Shown: positions 9,058 through 18,132 of the stretch, one piece after another
Position numbering within the stretch: the first letter of the stretch is position 1
Layout of the letters: the number at the start of each line of letters is the position of its first letter
DNA from: Alkalinema sp. FACHB-956
GTDB lineage: Bacteria; Cyanobacteriota; Cyanobacteriia; Leptolyngbyales; Leptolyngbyaceae
Reading direction: 5' to 3'
Assembly: GCF_014697025.1 (NCBI RefSeq)
Contig: NZ_JACJRC010000031.1
Span: forward strand, 1-60,408
Length of the DNA stretch: 60,408 bases
Position numbers and translations under genes: made by a program
The notes under the pieces: model-generated
Seen by the model: only the letters and a program-made list of their open reading frames with translations
Told to the model about the DNA's origin: nothing
The model's database searches: none

Positions 9058-9453
9058 ATGCCGTTTGAGTCTATGTCGTCAGAGTTTTCTGCCCCCTTAC
9101 CCATGCCTCCATCGCCCGTTCCCCAGGCTGAGCTGATGGATATCGATGCTGTCCAGCAAGCCCTTGGACGATCGCGTGCCTCCGTTTATCGCTATACCAA
9201 TACGGATCCTGCCTTACTCAATCCCCCCTATGACGCCAAGCGACTGAATCCAGAACTGCGCTCCCACGCCAGCGAACCTTTGTTATTCCACCCGAATGAA
9301 GTGGCTCGCTTTGCCAAGGATATTCTTCGGGTCAAACAGGTGACGATCGAGGTGCAAAATCGGCCTCCCGACGCAACCCAGGAGCTCTTGCAAGCGATTT
9401 TGGCTGAATTGCAAGCGATCCACCATTGTTTAAAGCAATCAAGTTTAAAGTAG
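9058..9453 (+). CDS. Hypothetical protein with HTH-like segment; gene end inside a tandem repeat
   Basis: A 131-residue protein from ATG 9058 (ATG 9073 is also possible). The N-terminus is proline rich. Residues about 27-55 (DIDAVQQALGRSRASVYRYT) read like a MerR/excisionase-type helix-turn-helix, and LLFHPNEVARFAKDILRVKQ could follow as a second helix. A DNA-binding role is inferred only from this. The last eight codons fall in a 15-bp repeat: the first, decayed unit encodes LKQSS and the second supplies LK and the TAG stop. Confidence 0.7.
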   Translation: MPFESMSSEFSAPLPMPPSPVPQAELMDIDAVQQALGRSRASVYRYTNTDPALLNPPYDAKRLNPELRSHASEPLLFHPNEVARFAKDILRVKQVTIEVQNRPPDATQELLQAILAELQAIHHCLKQSSLK

Positions 9454-9534
9454 TCAAGCTTAAAGTAGTCAAGCTTAAAGTAGTCAAGCTTAAAGTAGTC
9501 AAGCTTAAAGTAGTCAAGCTTAAAGTAGTCAAGC
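9430..9534. repeat. Tandem repeat, 15 bp x 7, spanning a stop codon
   Basis: One diverged unit (TTAAAGCAATCAAGT) that is coding, then six perfect TTAAAGTAGTCAAGC units. Period 15 keeps the reading frame, so every perfect unit would read LK-stop. Perfect identity of six copies indicates very recent expansion. Confidence 0.97.
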
Positions 9535-9801
9535 TCCAAACAAAAGAAGGGATGTTGTGCGGTTGCAATCCTTAAGGCAGAGGCCAGAAGGCAGAATTGT
9601 CCTGCAAAAGTGCGGAATCCATAACATCGAATATCGTACTTATGCGATACCAAATTTTAGGTAGACCTCGTTAGAATGCTTTATGAAGCCTCGCAACTCC
9701 ATCGTATGTTCATCATGTTTTGGTCATGAAATGGGTTGCAGAGGGATTTGCCATTTCTGGAAAATTTCTTGGCTTCGTTGAGTTGGGATAGACCCTAAAA
9801 T
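9454..9801. other. Gene-free stretch after the HTH-like gene
   Basis: Apart from the tail of the 15-bp repeat to 9534, no gene, clear terminator or promoter was found. A minus-strand open frame here encodes only the repeat (KLDYF units). Confidence 0.5.
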
Positions 9802-10008
9802 ATGCAAGCAAGCAGTCAGTCAAATTATTCTTCTGAGCCTCCACGACGTCCACTGGTTAATCTTTGTGGAGGCGCGATCGCCCTCCTGACGCTCGTTTCA
9901 CCCCTATTAATCATTGCCGATAGCTCCTCTGTTCCGCCTAGAACTCCAGTCTCCGATCGGATCCCGTCCCACTCACCCACCAACCCCTTGATGACCCAGC
10001 AACGATAG
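9802..10008 (+). CDS. Small hypothetical protein with one membrane segment
   Basis: A possible 68-residue protein: a short polar N-terminus, a hydrophobic stretch at about residues 20-40 (LVNLCGGAIALLTLVSPLLI), then a proline/serine-rich tail. A GCGATCGC octamer is embedded in the frame, as in many genes here. No recognisable ribosome-binding site and no family assignment; it may be spurious. Confidence 0.4.
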   Translation: MQASSQSNYSSEPPRRPLVNLCGGAIALLTLVSPLLIIADSSSVPPRTPVSDRIPSHSPTNPLMTQQR

Positions 10009-10193
10009 GGAGCTTAAGCGCCTGTCATTCCAGCACTAGTTGCAGTTCAAGATTGCCCCAACAGCGGACAGTGAGCTAAAAAAGATGGTGAGAATTCACG
10101 CCCCTAGAGGGTCGGTATCCCTAACCATTCACCACTGTCCACCACACGCTATTATGGGAAAAAGTCTTGTAACGTCTTCCTGGAGTGGGTTCT

Positions 10194-10847
10194 ATGACAT
10201 CCTATGCTGCCTCGACTGCCCGAGCTGAGATGAGTGAACTCCGGCGTTTGAAGACCTTGCTGCCGCCGGAACTCCAAAGTTGGGTCACGATCGAGGTGGC
10301 AACGGCAGTCAATCCTCCCCTCATTACGTCTGAAGAAATCGGACGGGACGAAATTGAAATTCAGATCGATATGCCCAAGTGGGATCAGCTGGCGATCGAT
10401 CAACGGAATTTACTGTTCTGGCATGAAGTCGGTCGGGTGCAAGCAGACACCGTACCCCGTGACGGCTGGGAAATGGCAGCCCTGGCGATCGGCCTAGGGG
10501 GTGCAGTCGGTGAACTGTGGGTTCAAGATGGTCTCCTGCTGCTGTTGGCGATGGGGCTGTCTGGGTTTGCTGGTTGGCGGCTCTACAACAAAAACAACGG
10601 TGAAAAGGTGTTGAAAGAAGCGATCGAGGCTGATGAGCGGGCGATTGCCCTAGCAACTCGGTTTGGCTATACCCTGCCCAATGCCTACAAAAGTCTAGGG
10701 AGTGCGCTCAAAACCTTGATTGAACAGACTCCTAAGAAAAAACTTCGCCAGCGCTATGAAGGTCGCTTAGCGGCTTTGAAAAAGAGTGCGGCTAAAGCCA
10801 AAGAAAGAATGCAACAACGGAGTCCTGCTGCCGAATTTGATTATTAA
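10194..10847 (+). CDS. DUF3318 domain-containing protein
   Basis: A 217-residue protein from ATG 10194 (an in-frame GTG lies nine bases earlier). It matches the cyanobacterial DUF3318 family: RRLKTLLPPELQSWVTIEVA at the start, then LAIDQRNLLFWHEVGRVQ and a hydrophobic pair of segments at about 95-130 (WEMAALAIGLGGAVGELW, LLLLLAMGLSGFAGWRLY). The C-terminal third is strongly basic and probably helical. HEVGR resembles the HExxx part of a metalloprotease site, but no third ligand is evident. Function unknown; likely membrane-associated. Confidence 0.85.
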   Translation: MTSYAASTARAEMSELRRLKTLLPPELQSWVTIEVATAVNPPLITSEEIGRDEIEIQIDMPKWDQLAIDQRNLLFWHEVGRVQADTVPRDGWEMAALAIGLGGAVGELWVQDGLLLLLAMGLSGFAGWRLYNKNNGEKVLKEAIEADERAIALATRFGYTLPNAYKSLGSALKTLIEQTPKKKLRQRYEGRLAALKKSAAKAKERMQQRSPAAEFDY

Positions 10848-10973
10848 TCTGGGGACTTTACCTTGGCAATTTAGTGAATAAATCATGAACTGCCGAGTTG
10901 GATTTTGGATCCCAGGCAGTACTGTTTCAGAATGGAATGGTAGCTATTTCAAGATTGAAAGGCTATCTCAATT

Positions 10974-11011
10974 AGGACTGAGTCAGAAACTGCTCTCAGT
11001 CCTCTATTTTT
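10974..11011 (+). terminator. Rho-independent terminator after the DUF3318 gene
   Basis: A perfect 9-bp stem AGGACTGAG (10974-10982) with CTCAGTCCT (10995-11003), a 12-base loop, then CTATTTTTGTTT. It lies 127 bases after the stop codon. Confidence 0.75.
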
Positions 11012-11058
11012 GTTTGGGAATTGATGAAAGGTGATTCATTGGTTAGAGATTCCCACCA

Positions 11059-11155
11059 TTCTGTGACATTTCTATGATTGTGTGAGATTCCTATTATTCT
11101 GTGACATTTGTTCTGTGACATTTGTCCTGTAAGAGTCCCATGGTTCTGTGACATT
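11059..11155. repeat. Dispersed 12-bp repeat TTCTGTGACATT x 4
   Basis: Identical 12-mers at 11059-11070, 11097-11108, 11111-11122 and 11144-11155, with irregular spacing (38, 14 and 33 bases), 95-190 bases upstream of gshA. They could be binding sites or decayed tandem repeats. Confidence 0.8.
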
Positions 11156-11248
11156 CCCGTGATTTTCTTGTGTCTGCCCCGCGATCGCGATGCGCCAAGG
11201 GATGCGCCAAGGTTAAATCCAGGGATTGCAAATTAGGAGAAATCGGTC

Positions 11249-12397
11249 ATGTTGTCGAAAGGATTTGAAATTGAAGTCTATACAGGCCGTCCCAATGGGG
11301 AAGTGGTCGGGTTATCCGATAAAATCGTTGCCGATTTGGATGGTTTTGTGCGAGAGCCCGATAACCGCAACGTAGAGTACACGACTGCTCCTAGTTATCG
11401 GTATGAGCGATCGCTATGTGATTTGCTGCAACCCCGATCTCGTCTAAGGCAATATCTCACTACCCTGGGAGACTACACGCTGATTCCTGGGAGCACCTTA
11501 GCCCTGGGAGGCACGGAGGCATTTCATCGATCGGATCCTAATAACCCCTACCACACCTATATTGAGCAGACCTACGGAACCAAGGTGGTGACTGCAAGTG
11601 TCCACATTAATATTGGGATTGAAGATCCAGAAATGTTGATGCGGGCCTGTCGGTTGGTTCGCCTAGAAGCGCCGCTATATCTTGCTTTGAGTGCTGCATC
11701 CCCCTTCCTCAATGGGGAAGTGACAGGATTTCACTCAAGCCGCTGGGCAGTCTTTCCAAAAACGCCGACTCAGGTCCCCCTGTTTGAAAGCCATGGCCAC
11801 TTTATTCAATGGACTGAAGAGCAACTGCGTCTTGGCACCATGCAGAATGTCCGCCATCTCTGGTCATCGGTAAGGCCCAATGGCGATCGCCGTCCCTACA
11901 ATTTGAATCGCTTAGAACTGCGAATTTGTGATCTCGTCAGCGATCCGATCGCCCTATTAGCCATCACGGCCCTCCTAGAAGCGCGCTTACTACAGTTGAT
12001 GCATCATCCGGATTTAGATCCATTGCTGGCTAGTGATCTTCCCCTCGCTACGCGCGCTACAGAGTTAGTTGAAATGGCAGATGCCAACGAACAAGCGGCG
12101 GCTCAAGCCAGTTTGGACGCTCCACTACACCATTGGCAAGACGGTCGATCGATCCTGGCGAAGGACTGGATTGTGCAACTCTATGATGAAGTCTGGGATA
12201 CCGCAAAACATCATGGTTTTAGCTGTTTTCTGCTGCCCCTGAAACGAATTTTGCGCCAGGGCAACGAAGCCCAACAATGGCTCCGAGAGAAAGATCAGGG
12301 GAGGGACACTGCACAAATCGTGCAGAAAGCAATTCTGTCGATGCAAGCGCGCGAACTCGAACTGCAAAGCGAAATTTGCCAACCCTGTGTTGCATAG
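11249..12397 (+). CDS. gshA: Glutamate-cysteine ligase, cyanobacterial type
   Basis: A 382-residue protein of the cyanobacterial GshA family, which differs from the enterobacterial enzyme. It joins glutamate and cysteine with ATP, the first step of glutathione synthesis. Seen in the sequence: MLSKGFEIEVYTGRPNGEVV at the start, the acidic block VREPDNRNVEYTT, and the substrate-site-like block VVTASVHINIGIEDPEMLMR. A plausible ribosome-binding site TTAGGAGAAA lies upstream of ATG 11249. It is monocistronic as far as can be seen: trmL starts 254 bases later. Glutathione made here could support the thiol chemistry of the arsenic pathway nearby, but that is inference. Confidence 0.92.
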   Translation: MLSKGFEIEVYTGRPNGEVVGLSDKIVADLDGFVREPDNRNVEYTTAPSYRYERSLCDLLQPRSRLRQYLTTLGDYTLIPGSTLALGGTEAFHRSDPNNPYHTYIEQTYGTKVVTASVHINIGIEDPEMLMRACRLVRLEAPLYLALSAASPFLNGEVTGFHSSRWAVFPKTPTQVPLFESHGHFIQWTEEQLRLGTMQNVRHLWSSVRPNGDRRPYNLNRLELRICDLVSDPIALLAITALLEARLLQLMHHPDLDPLLASDLPLATRATELVEMADANEQAAAQASLDAPLHHWQDGRSILAKDWIVQLYDEVWDTAKHHGFSCFLLPLKRILRQGNEAQQWLREKDQGRDTAQIVQKAILSMQARELELQSEICQPCVA

Positions 12398-12651
12398 TCT
12401 CTAGATTGATCGAAGAAAAAAGATTGTGCTGAACAATTTGCCCTAAACTCAACACGGATTAGCAAACGTAAAATCCTGCATGTTCAGAGAGTGGTTCAAT
12501 TTCGATGGTGCTAAATGGCACTTATTGATTAATATATCTAATCATTGCCTCGCAGTTGACCACTCATTAATAAAATCTATTGTTCTTGCCCACAAATCAG
12601 CGGTTGTTGACTGTGGTTAGTTGGTCTGTTTGATTTACCCTAGAACTTTCT

Positions 12652-13116
12652 ATGCCTCGGATTGTCCTTGTTCATCCAGAAATTCCACCGAATACTGGCA
12701 ATATTGCTCGAACTTGTGCTGCTACTAAGACGGAGCTTCATCTAGTGGGGCCGCTTGGCTTTGAGCTGAGCGATCGCTACCTCAAACGGGCTGGATTGGA
12801 TTATTGGCCCTATGTCAACCTCCAGTATCACGACTCCCTGGCTGACTTTCAGACCTACCAGCAGAAATTAGGCGGTCGTCTTTTAGCCTTTAGTACCCAC
12901 GGAACAGTCAACTATGCGGACTACTGCTATCAGCCGGAAGATTGGTTGATGTTTGGTTGCGAAACCCAGGGATTGCCCAAGGAAGCCTTGGAACCCTGTG
13001 ATGATATCCTGCGAATTCCCATGGCGGAACCCCAAGTGCGGAGCCTCAATCTATCGGTCAGTGTCGCGATCGGCTTGTTTGAAGCACGGCGTCAGTTGGG
13101 GCAACTAGTTGGTTAA
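12652..13116 (+). CDS. trmL: tRNA (cytidine/uridine-34-2'-O)-methyltransferase
   Basis: A 154-residue SPOUT-class enzyme, the standard TrmL length. It methylates the ribose of the wobble base in certain leucine tRNAs. Visible family blocks are VHPEIPPNTGNIARTCAATK, LHLVGPLGFELSDRYLKRAG and the knot-forming C-terminal LMFGCETQGLP and IPMAEPQVRSLNLSVSVAIG. Start ATG 12652 is directly supported by the conserved MPRIVLVHPEIP. Confidence 0.95.
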   Translation: MPRIVLVHPEIPPNTGNIARTCAATKTELHLVGPLGFELSDRYLKRAGLDYWPYVNLQYHDSLADFQTYQQKLGGRLLAFSTHGTVNYADYCYQPEDWLMFGCETQGLPKEALEPCDDILRIPMAEPQVRSLNLSVSVAIGLFEARRQLGQLVG

Positions 13117-13130
13117 GCCACCGTCGGTGA

Positions 13131-13194
13131 GGCCAATCTCAATTAGGTCAATCTCAATCCTTGGGCCAACCTCAATTCTTGAGACAACCTCAAT
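13131..13194. repeat. Degenerate tandem repeat, 15-18 bp x 4, after trmL
   Basis: Units built on GGCCAATCTCAATTA, GGTCAATCTCAATCCTT, GGGCCAACCTCAATTCTT and GAGACAACCTCAATG, beginning about 15 bases after the trmL stop. Confidence 0.75.
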
Positions 13195-13890
13195 GTTGGT
13201 GTACAGATTGCCCCAACGAGCCTCCCTTGGGTTGAGAACCTTGCCTAACATTTCCCCAAAAATTAATGCTAATTGGTTAACAAATCATGATGCATAAGTC
13301 AGGGCTGTCCCACAGATAGGAAAGTCTAATCAGTGAGTTCTTTTTCAGGCATTTCAGAGTGCCAGGATGGGCTTCCACCAAGGGATATCAGTTATTTTGG
13401 ATGACCCGGACATGATTAGAAATTTGGTGACGACTCAGCCTCTGACTGTCAAACTGTTTGATTAAAAAAAACAATAGTAACTTCAGCGATCTCACTTAGT
13501 GATTTAGAAGCGAATTGTATCCAGTCTAGAAACTGAGGAAACTCTTCTTGTACGGTGTGAGGCTAAGTTCCGAAAAGCTGATGAATACTATCTTGCTGGT
13601 TTATCTCCTTGGCTGAGGTAATCACTGATTTATTCACAGCAAAAAGAAACTCTGTATACAGGCAAACAAAAGCTGTGTCGATCGAGTGGGCAGAAGTGTA
13701 ATGGCCGCTACTCCTCGATTTCTGCACAGTCTCTCTGGAAACTGGGTGCAGAACTTTCTCGGGACTTTAACTACAGGACGCCACGGTTTACGCTGTGTGC
13801 TCTGTTACTGCAGTAATCTGTCGTGTAGATTACACACTTAAGTAACTTTACTTTTAGGTAAAGATTTCGAGCTGTAAGTTTCATCCTTGG

Positions 13891-13920
13891 TTGACACCAC
13901 CTAAGAAAGTTTGCTATTTA
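13891..13920 (+). promoter_or_regulatory. Candidate sigma-70-type promoter for the LysM/M23 gene
   Basis: TTGACA at 13891-13896 and TATTTA at 13915-13920 with an 18-base spacer. Transcription from here would leave an untranslated leader of about 200 bases before the TTG start at 14126. Prediction by eye only. Confidence 0.35.
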
Positions 13921-14125
13921 ATCTGGGCAAGTTCACATTGCATCATGTTGAGTAATCTCAAATTTGTCTAAGTAGACAAGAGTGGTGTAATCTGTCTTGG
14001 ATGTTCTGTTCGCCTAGACTAAGAGGCTAGATGACAAATTCTTCATCTGGTCAGTGATGAGTCAAGGGCAGCAAGCTGAAATGGCTCGAGGACAGTTAAA
14101 CGCTGGACATTGAGGAGGTCGTTTT

Positions 14126-16135
14126 TTGAAACGTACAATTCCACAGAAGGTCAGGTCTGTTCCTGCCTGTGCCGATGATGGTTCCGCTGCCATAGTGGAG
14201 CAAGTGAAGGACTCGAATCAGGAAGGGAATCGTCTTACCTACGGTTCCGTTGCGATGTTGGGGGTTGCGTTATCAGTGGGGACTTGTGGCCTACTGGTAC
14301 CCCAGAAAGCTCACGCAGCAACCAGTCAAGACCCTGGTAAATCTGAGCCTGTCTCAACTGAGCCATCTGCTCAAACTGCGCCTGATCTCTCTCTGACTGC
14401 TGCTTTGCCAAAGTCAGCAGATATCACCAAAGTCACTCATACTGTGCAAGAGGGGCAAACCCTTTGGAAGATTGCTGCTCAGTATGGTGTGGATGTTAAA
14501 GCATTGGCCTCAGCCAATGGCCTAAGACCCTCATCTACGCTGTATGTTGGTCAAGTCTTGGAGGTGCCTGAGGTGACTCAGGCGGTTACGAAGACCCAAG
14601 AAGTATCCTCGCAGTCAGCAGATGTTGTTCTCCCGAATGTTGAAGAAACAGCTTCTAACAGGTTACTAGTGGCATCTGCCGCCACCGGTGCTGATGATGC
14701 TTCCCTGATGGCTGATAGTCCGGTGAAGCTCAAGCAAAGTGAAGCATTCTCAAAGCTTCAGCAGAAGCGGGATCGTCTTAAGTCAAGTTTGGCGGAGTTG
14801 AAGTCTGAGGAGTCTCTGAAAACGCTAGCTTCTAGTCGCTTGTCAGACCAGCAATCAGTGGTAGTGCCTTCAGAGCAGAACTTTACTAACTATCAAGTAA
14901 ATTCTGGGGAGACCCTTTCGACGATCGCGAAAACCCACGGGGTTTCCTCTCGGGAACTGGCTGCCCTGAATAATTTGGATAATCCAGATTTGCTCAAAGC
15001 CAACCAAGTCATTCGCATTCCTCAGGCAGCTACTGGGGAGCGGTTGGCGAATCTGTCAGAGGTGAAGAGCCTGCCAGAGGTCAAAGGTCTGTCGGCCAAC
15101 CAGTCAGTCGCTTCTACAAAATCAGTGGATTCTGTAAAAGTGGCTTCGAGCCAGATCCCCACGGTTAAGGCTGAAACATCAACGGCTGCCGTCCCGAAGG
15201 TTGTTTCTTCTGAGGCGATCGCGCTATCGACTCCTAACCTGAACACGTTACCGAATGCAAAGGTTCTTCAACCGCCCACGGTTGATTCCTTGGTGACCCC
15301 GGAGAAGCCCAAAGGTCGCTATGTGGAAAACCTAGTGGCTGAGGTTGCTAAACTGCGTCAGAAGTATCAGCAAGCCTCTACCTCTACCGTTACGGCACGC
15401 TCAGTGCAGTACAAGGAGCCTCAGCGTGCGTCTGCGCCCGTACCAACCTCCTTGGCACTCAATGCGCCTAAGCCAATGGCGGTGAATCCTGAGTTCAAGC
15501 CAGGCACCCGCTTAGATAGCCTTCTGTCCGAAGTGCGTTCCCTGGGTCAGCAACGGGTTCAGCAGATGCAGAAGGTGCAAACCCTGCCTGTGGCTGAACG
15601 GCCGAAACGTCAGGTGGTTGCTCGCGCTTCTGTGGGTTCTGAGTCCTATGCCCCTGTTGTGCAAGCTTCGGTGCGCAGAATGGTGTCTCCTGACCTACCC
15701 CCGATCGGGACTCCTGACAACTACTTGCCCGGTAAAGGCAGTGGTAAGATGACGGGCTACATCTGGCCTGCTAAGGGAGTCTTTACCTCTGGCTATGGCT
15801 GGAGATGGGGACGGATGCACAGAGGCATTGACGTCGCGGCTCCTGTGGGTACGCCAGTGGTTGCTTCTGCAAATGGGGTTGTTTCCTTCTCAGGGTGGAA
15901 TGACGGAGGCTATGGCTATTTGGTGGAAGTCACTCACCCCGATGGCAGCATGACCCGCTATGCCCACAACAATCGGAATTTAGTCCGAGTTGGCCAACAG
16001 GTTGCACAGGGTCAACAAATTGCTGAGATGGGTAGCACTGGGTTTAGTACTGGGCCACACACCCACTTTGAAATTCACCTTCCCAATGGGGGCACGGTAA
16101 ATCCGATCGCCTACATTGGTAATGCTTCTAGCTAG
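14126..16135 (+). CDS. LysM and M23 peptidase domain protein (cell-wall hydrolase, NlpD/EnvC-like)
   Basis: A 669-residue envelope protein. A hydrophobic stretch at about 40-58 precedes PQKAHA and acts as signal or anchor. LysM domains lie at about 104-148 (THTVQEGQTLWKIAAQYGVD) and 256-298 (NYQVNSGETLSTIAKTHGVS), binding peptidoglycan. A long serine/valine-rich linker follows, then an M23 (LytM) peptidase domain at about 560-662. Its zinc-site residues are intact: His565 and Asp569 in HRGID, and His645 and His647 in HTHFE, so it is probably an active endopeptidase rather than an amidase activator. The start is TTG at 14126, chosen because GAGGAGG lies seven bases upstream and no ATG fits. 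A long leader precedes it and a terminator follows at 16221. Confidence 0.93.
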   Translation: MKRTIPQKVRSVPACADDGSAAIVEQVKDSNQEGNRLTYGSVAMLGVALSVGTCGLLVPQKAHAATSQDPGKSEPVSTEPSAQTAPDLSLTAALPKSADITKVTHTVQEGQTLWKIAAQYGVDVKALASANGLRPSSTLYVGQVLEVPEVTQAVTKTQEVSSQSADVVLPNVEETASNRLLVASAATGADDASLMADSPVKLKQSEAFSKLQQKRDRLKSSLAELKSEESLKTLASSRLSDQQSVVVPSEQNFTNYQVNSGETLSTIAKTHGVSSRELAALNNLDNPDLLKANQVIRIPQAATGERLANLSEVKSLPEVKGLSANQSVASTKSVDSVKVASSQIPTVKAETSTAAVPKVVSSEAIALSTPNLNTLPNAKVLQPPTVDSLVTPEKPKGRYVENLVAEVAKLRQKYQQASTSTVTARSVQYKEPQRASAPVPTSLALNAPKPMAVNPEFKPGTRLDSLLSEVRSLGQQRVQQMQKVQTLPVAERPKRQVVARASVGSESYAPVVQASVRRMVSPDLPPIGTPDNYLPGKGSGKMTGYIWPAKGVFTSGYGWRWGRMHRGIDVAAPVGTPVVASANGVVSFSGWNDGGYGYLVEVTHPDGSMTRYAHNNRNLVRVGQQVAQGQQIAEMGSTGFSTGPHTHFEIHLPNGGTVNPIAYIGNASS

Positions 16136-16220
16136 TTTTTATCCCTACTAGCGATGAGCTAGCTAACGAACTAGCTACAGTCTGATTAATTTTCAAAGTA
16201 CAACTCAAAAAGTACAACTC

Positions 16221-16254
16221 AAGAGGGGAGCCTGATTAGGTTCCCCTCTTTTCC
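16221..16254 (+). terminator. Rho-independent terminator of the LysM/M23 gene
   Basis: A 9-bp stem AAGAGGGGA (16221-16229) with TCCCCTCTT (16242-16250), followed by TT and further pyrimidines, about 85 bases after the stop codon. Confidence 0.8.
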
Positions 16255-16505
16255 GCTTAGGTTCATTCGCTGAGGGGTAGGGAAGAGCATTCTGGGCCTA
16301 GGTGGCCTGTAACAGGTACAGACTGGAACCATCGCAAGACTGGAACTATCGCAATGTGAGGCTTGAACGTAAATTTTCCATGACTGGAGCCCACAGTCAG
16401 AAGATTCCGCAATCAGAAGATTCTGTAACCCCATCAGTAGAGAAATGTGTATTGCCCCTGATCTCCAAGCCTCTTCCTAATTGTTTCCATAAAAATTATT
16501 CCTGC

Positions 16506-16532
16506 AAAAAAAGACATGGCTTACACCATGTC
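16506..16532 (-). terminator. Rho-independent terminator of pgk
   Basis: On the minus strand GACATGG, a six-base loop and CCATGTC are followed by seven T residues (16506-16512), about 70 bases past the pgk stop. An outer CCTGC/GCAGG pairing extends the hairpin. Confidence 0.88.
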
Positions 16533-16598
16533 CGCAGGAACAAAAAATTAGTTAGGGGCGCTTGAACCCCTAGCAATTAAGTTTGCAATCTCTAGCAA

Positions 16599-17801
16599 TT
16601 AAGCTTCATCGAGAGCTGCAATACCAGGAAGCACCTTGCCTTCCAACAGTTCTAGGCTGGCACCACCACCCGTTGAGATGTGGCTCATTTGGCTAGCAAC
16701 CCCCACTTTTTCTACGGCTGCCACAGAGTCACCACCGCCGATGATGGTGGTGCAACCTTGGGGCGTTAATCCTGCTAGGGTGTTGGCGATCGCTTCAGTT
16801 CCCTTAGCGAACTTGTCAATTTCAAACACACCCATGGGGCCATTCCAGATGACGCTCTTACAGTCAGCCAGAGCGGCTTGGAAGGTTGCTACGGAGTCGG
16901 GGCCGATGTCCAGACCCATCCAGCCATCGGGAATTGCTTCAGCAGCCACGGTTTGAGTATTCGCTTCAGCAGAGAATTTATCAGCTACTACAACGTCGGT
17001 CGGTAACAGCAACTCAACGCCTTTTTCTCTGGCTTTAATTTCCAAGGACTTCGCGAGTTCTATCTTGTCATCTTCTACCAACGAGCTACCGACGGACAGA
17101 CCGCGGGCTTTGTAGAAGGTGAAGACCATGCCACCGCCGATGAACAGCTTGTCTACTTTTTCCAGCAGGGTTTCGATCACACCGATTTTGCTGGAGACTT
17201 TGGATCCGCCAACGATCGCCGCCAGAGGCTGTTGGGGATTTTCGATCGCTTCTTGCAGGAATTGCAGTTCTTTTTCTACCAGCAGACCAGCAACGGAGGG
17301 GCTGAGGTACTTGGTCACGCCCTCAGTGGATGCGTGGGCGCGGTGAGCGGTTCCGAAGGCATCGTTGACGTAGAGGTCAGCAACGGAAGCCAGTTTCTTA
17401 GCGAACTCGGGATCGTTCTTTTCTTCTTCGGGGTAGAACCGAACGTTTTCCAGCAACAACACGTCGCCATCGTTCAGGGCACCCACTTTTGCAGCCACAT
17501 CATCGCCGATGCAATCATCGGTTTTGACGACGGACTTGCCGAGGAGTTCGGACAACCGTTGTGCAACGGGATCTAAACGCAGTTTGTCATCCACGCCCTT
17601 GGGACGACCGAAGTGGCTAGCCAGGATTACCTTCGCGCCCTTGGAAGTGAGGTTTTGAATGGTGGGCAGAGCAGCCCGGATCCGAGTATCGTCGGTAATA
17701 TTGCGATTCTCATCTACAGGCACGTTAAAGTCTACACGGACAAATACGCGCTTGCCTTGTAAATCAGCGGCAGTCAAGTTTTCGATCGTCTTCTTAGGCA
17801 C
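16599..17801 (-). CDS. pgk: Phosphoglycerate kinase
   Basis: Counting from GTG 17801 gives 400 residues, the normal length of cyanobacterial Pgk. That start is preferred because GAGGGAGAG sits upstream and the family start [18 protein letters not shown] follows; an in-frame ATG at 17864 would add 21 atypical residues. The enzyme transfers phosphate between 1,3-bisphosphoglycerate and ADP in glycolysis, and in the reverse direction in the Calvin cycle. Visible motifs are [27 protein letters not shown] and the nucleotide site [14 protein letters not shown] clear terminator follows. Confidence 0.98.
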   Translation of the reverse strand: MPKKTIENLTAADLQGKRVFVRVDFNVPVDENRNITDDTRIRAALPTIQNLTSKGAKVILASHFGRPKGVDDKLRLDPVAQRLSELLGKSVVKTDDCIGDDVAAKVGALNDGDVLLLENVRFYPEEEKNDPEFAKKLASVADLYVNDAFGTAHRAHASTEGVTKYLSPSVAGLLVEKELQFLQEAIENPQQPLAAIVGGSKVSSKIGVIETLLEKVDKLFIGGGMVFTFYKARGLSVGSSLVEDDKIELAKSLEIKAREKGVELLLPTDVVVADKFSAEANTQTVAAEAIPDGWMGLDIGPDSVATFQAALADCKSVIWNGPMGVFEIDKFAKGTEAIANTLAGLTPQGCTTIIGGGDSVAAVEKVGVASQMSHISTGGGASLELLEGKVLPGIAALDEA

Positions 17802-18132
17802 GGATCGACTCTCCCTCGATAGATTATTTGGATAAGTTTTTGTACCTAGTCCATATAGTCGCATTAATTCGTTACATACGATCCCCTATTTTTTAAGAAT
17901 TTGCAGACGAAAAAATGTTCATACACAAATTCCCTCCCAGGTCGCGTAGGACTGCGATCTCAGCGTTGAAATTGCGCAATCTAAACGGAAGCAACCTGGA
18001 GAGAACCTTGATTGAATGGACTCGATCCGCAGCAAAACAGACCCCATAGCAGGCAAAACAGACCCCATAGTAGATCGGTGCGCTAGTAGATCGGTGCGCT
18101 GCTGTGATCGAGTAGCTTAAGGGAATCAGGGC
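17802..18132. other. Intergenic region between alaS and pgk
   Basis: Must contain the pgk promoter and alaS 3' region. No clear promoter consensus. Tandem duplications occupy 18032-18099, near the alaS end. Confidence 0.5.
18032..18099. repeat. Two adjacent tandem duplications downstream of alaS
   Basis: GCAAAACAGACCCCATAG occurs at 18032-18049 and 18053-18070, and TAGATCGGTGCGC at 18071-18083 and 18087-18099. They start about 35 bases after the alaS stop. Confidence 0.88.

Larger units (their letters stand above)
10848..11248. other. Intergenic region before gshA with terminator and dispersed repeat
   Basis: Holds the terminator of the DUF3318 gene (10974-11011) and four copies of TTCTGTGACATT at 11059, 11097, 11111 and 11144. 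No gene seen. Confidence 0.6.
13117..14125. other. 1 kb gene-free leader before the LysM/M23 gene
   Basis: No coding sequence could be supported. It opens with a degenerate tandem repeat (13131-13194) and carries a promoter candidate at 13891-13920 and a strong ribosome-binding site just before the next gene. The c-di-AMP (ydaO) riboswitch, which often precedes such cell-wall genes, was looked for and not recognised. Confidence 0.5.
16136..16598. other. Convergent intergenic region between LysM/M23 gene and pgk
   Basis: Contains a terminator for each flanking gene (16221-16250 plus strand, 16506-16532 minus strand). Nothing else is supportable between them. Confidence 0.7.

Noticed and set aside
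9228-9653. 141-codon minus-strand frame with KLDYF repeats
   Set aside because: Translation of the 15-bp tandem repeat and antisense of the HTH-like gene; no start signal.
10040-10228. 62-codon frame before the DUF3318 gene
   Set aside because: Overlaps the start of the DUF3318 gene in another frame, has no ribosome-binding site and an unnatural composition.
13117-14125. c-di-AMP (ydaO) riboswitch before the LysM/M23 gene
   Set aside because: The conserved GA-rich and pseudoknot blocks of that riboswitch could not be recognised; a covariance search would be needed.
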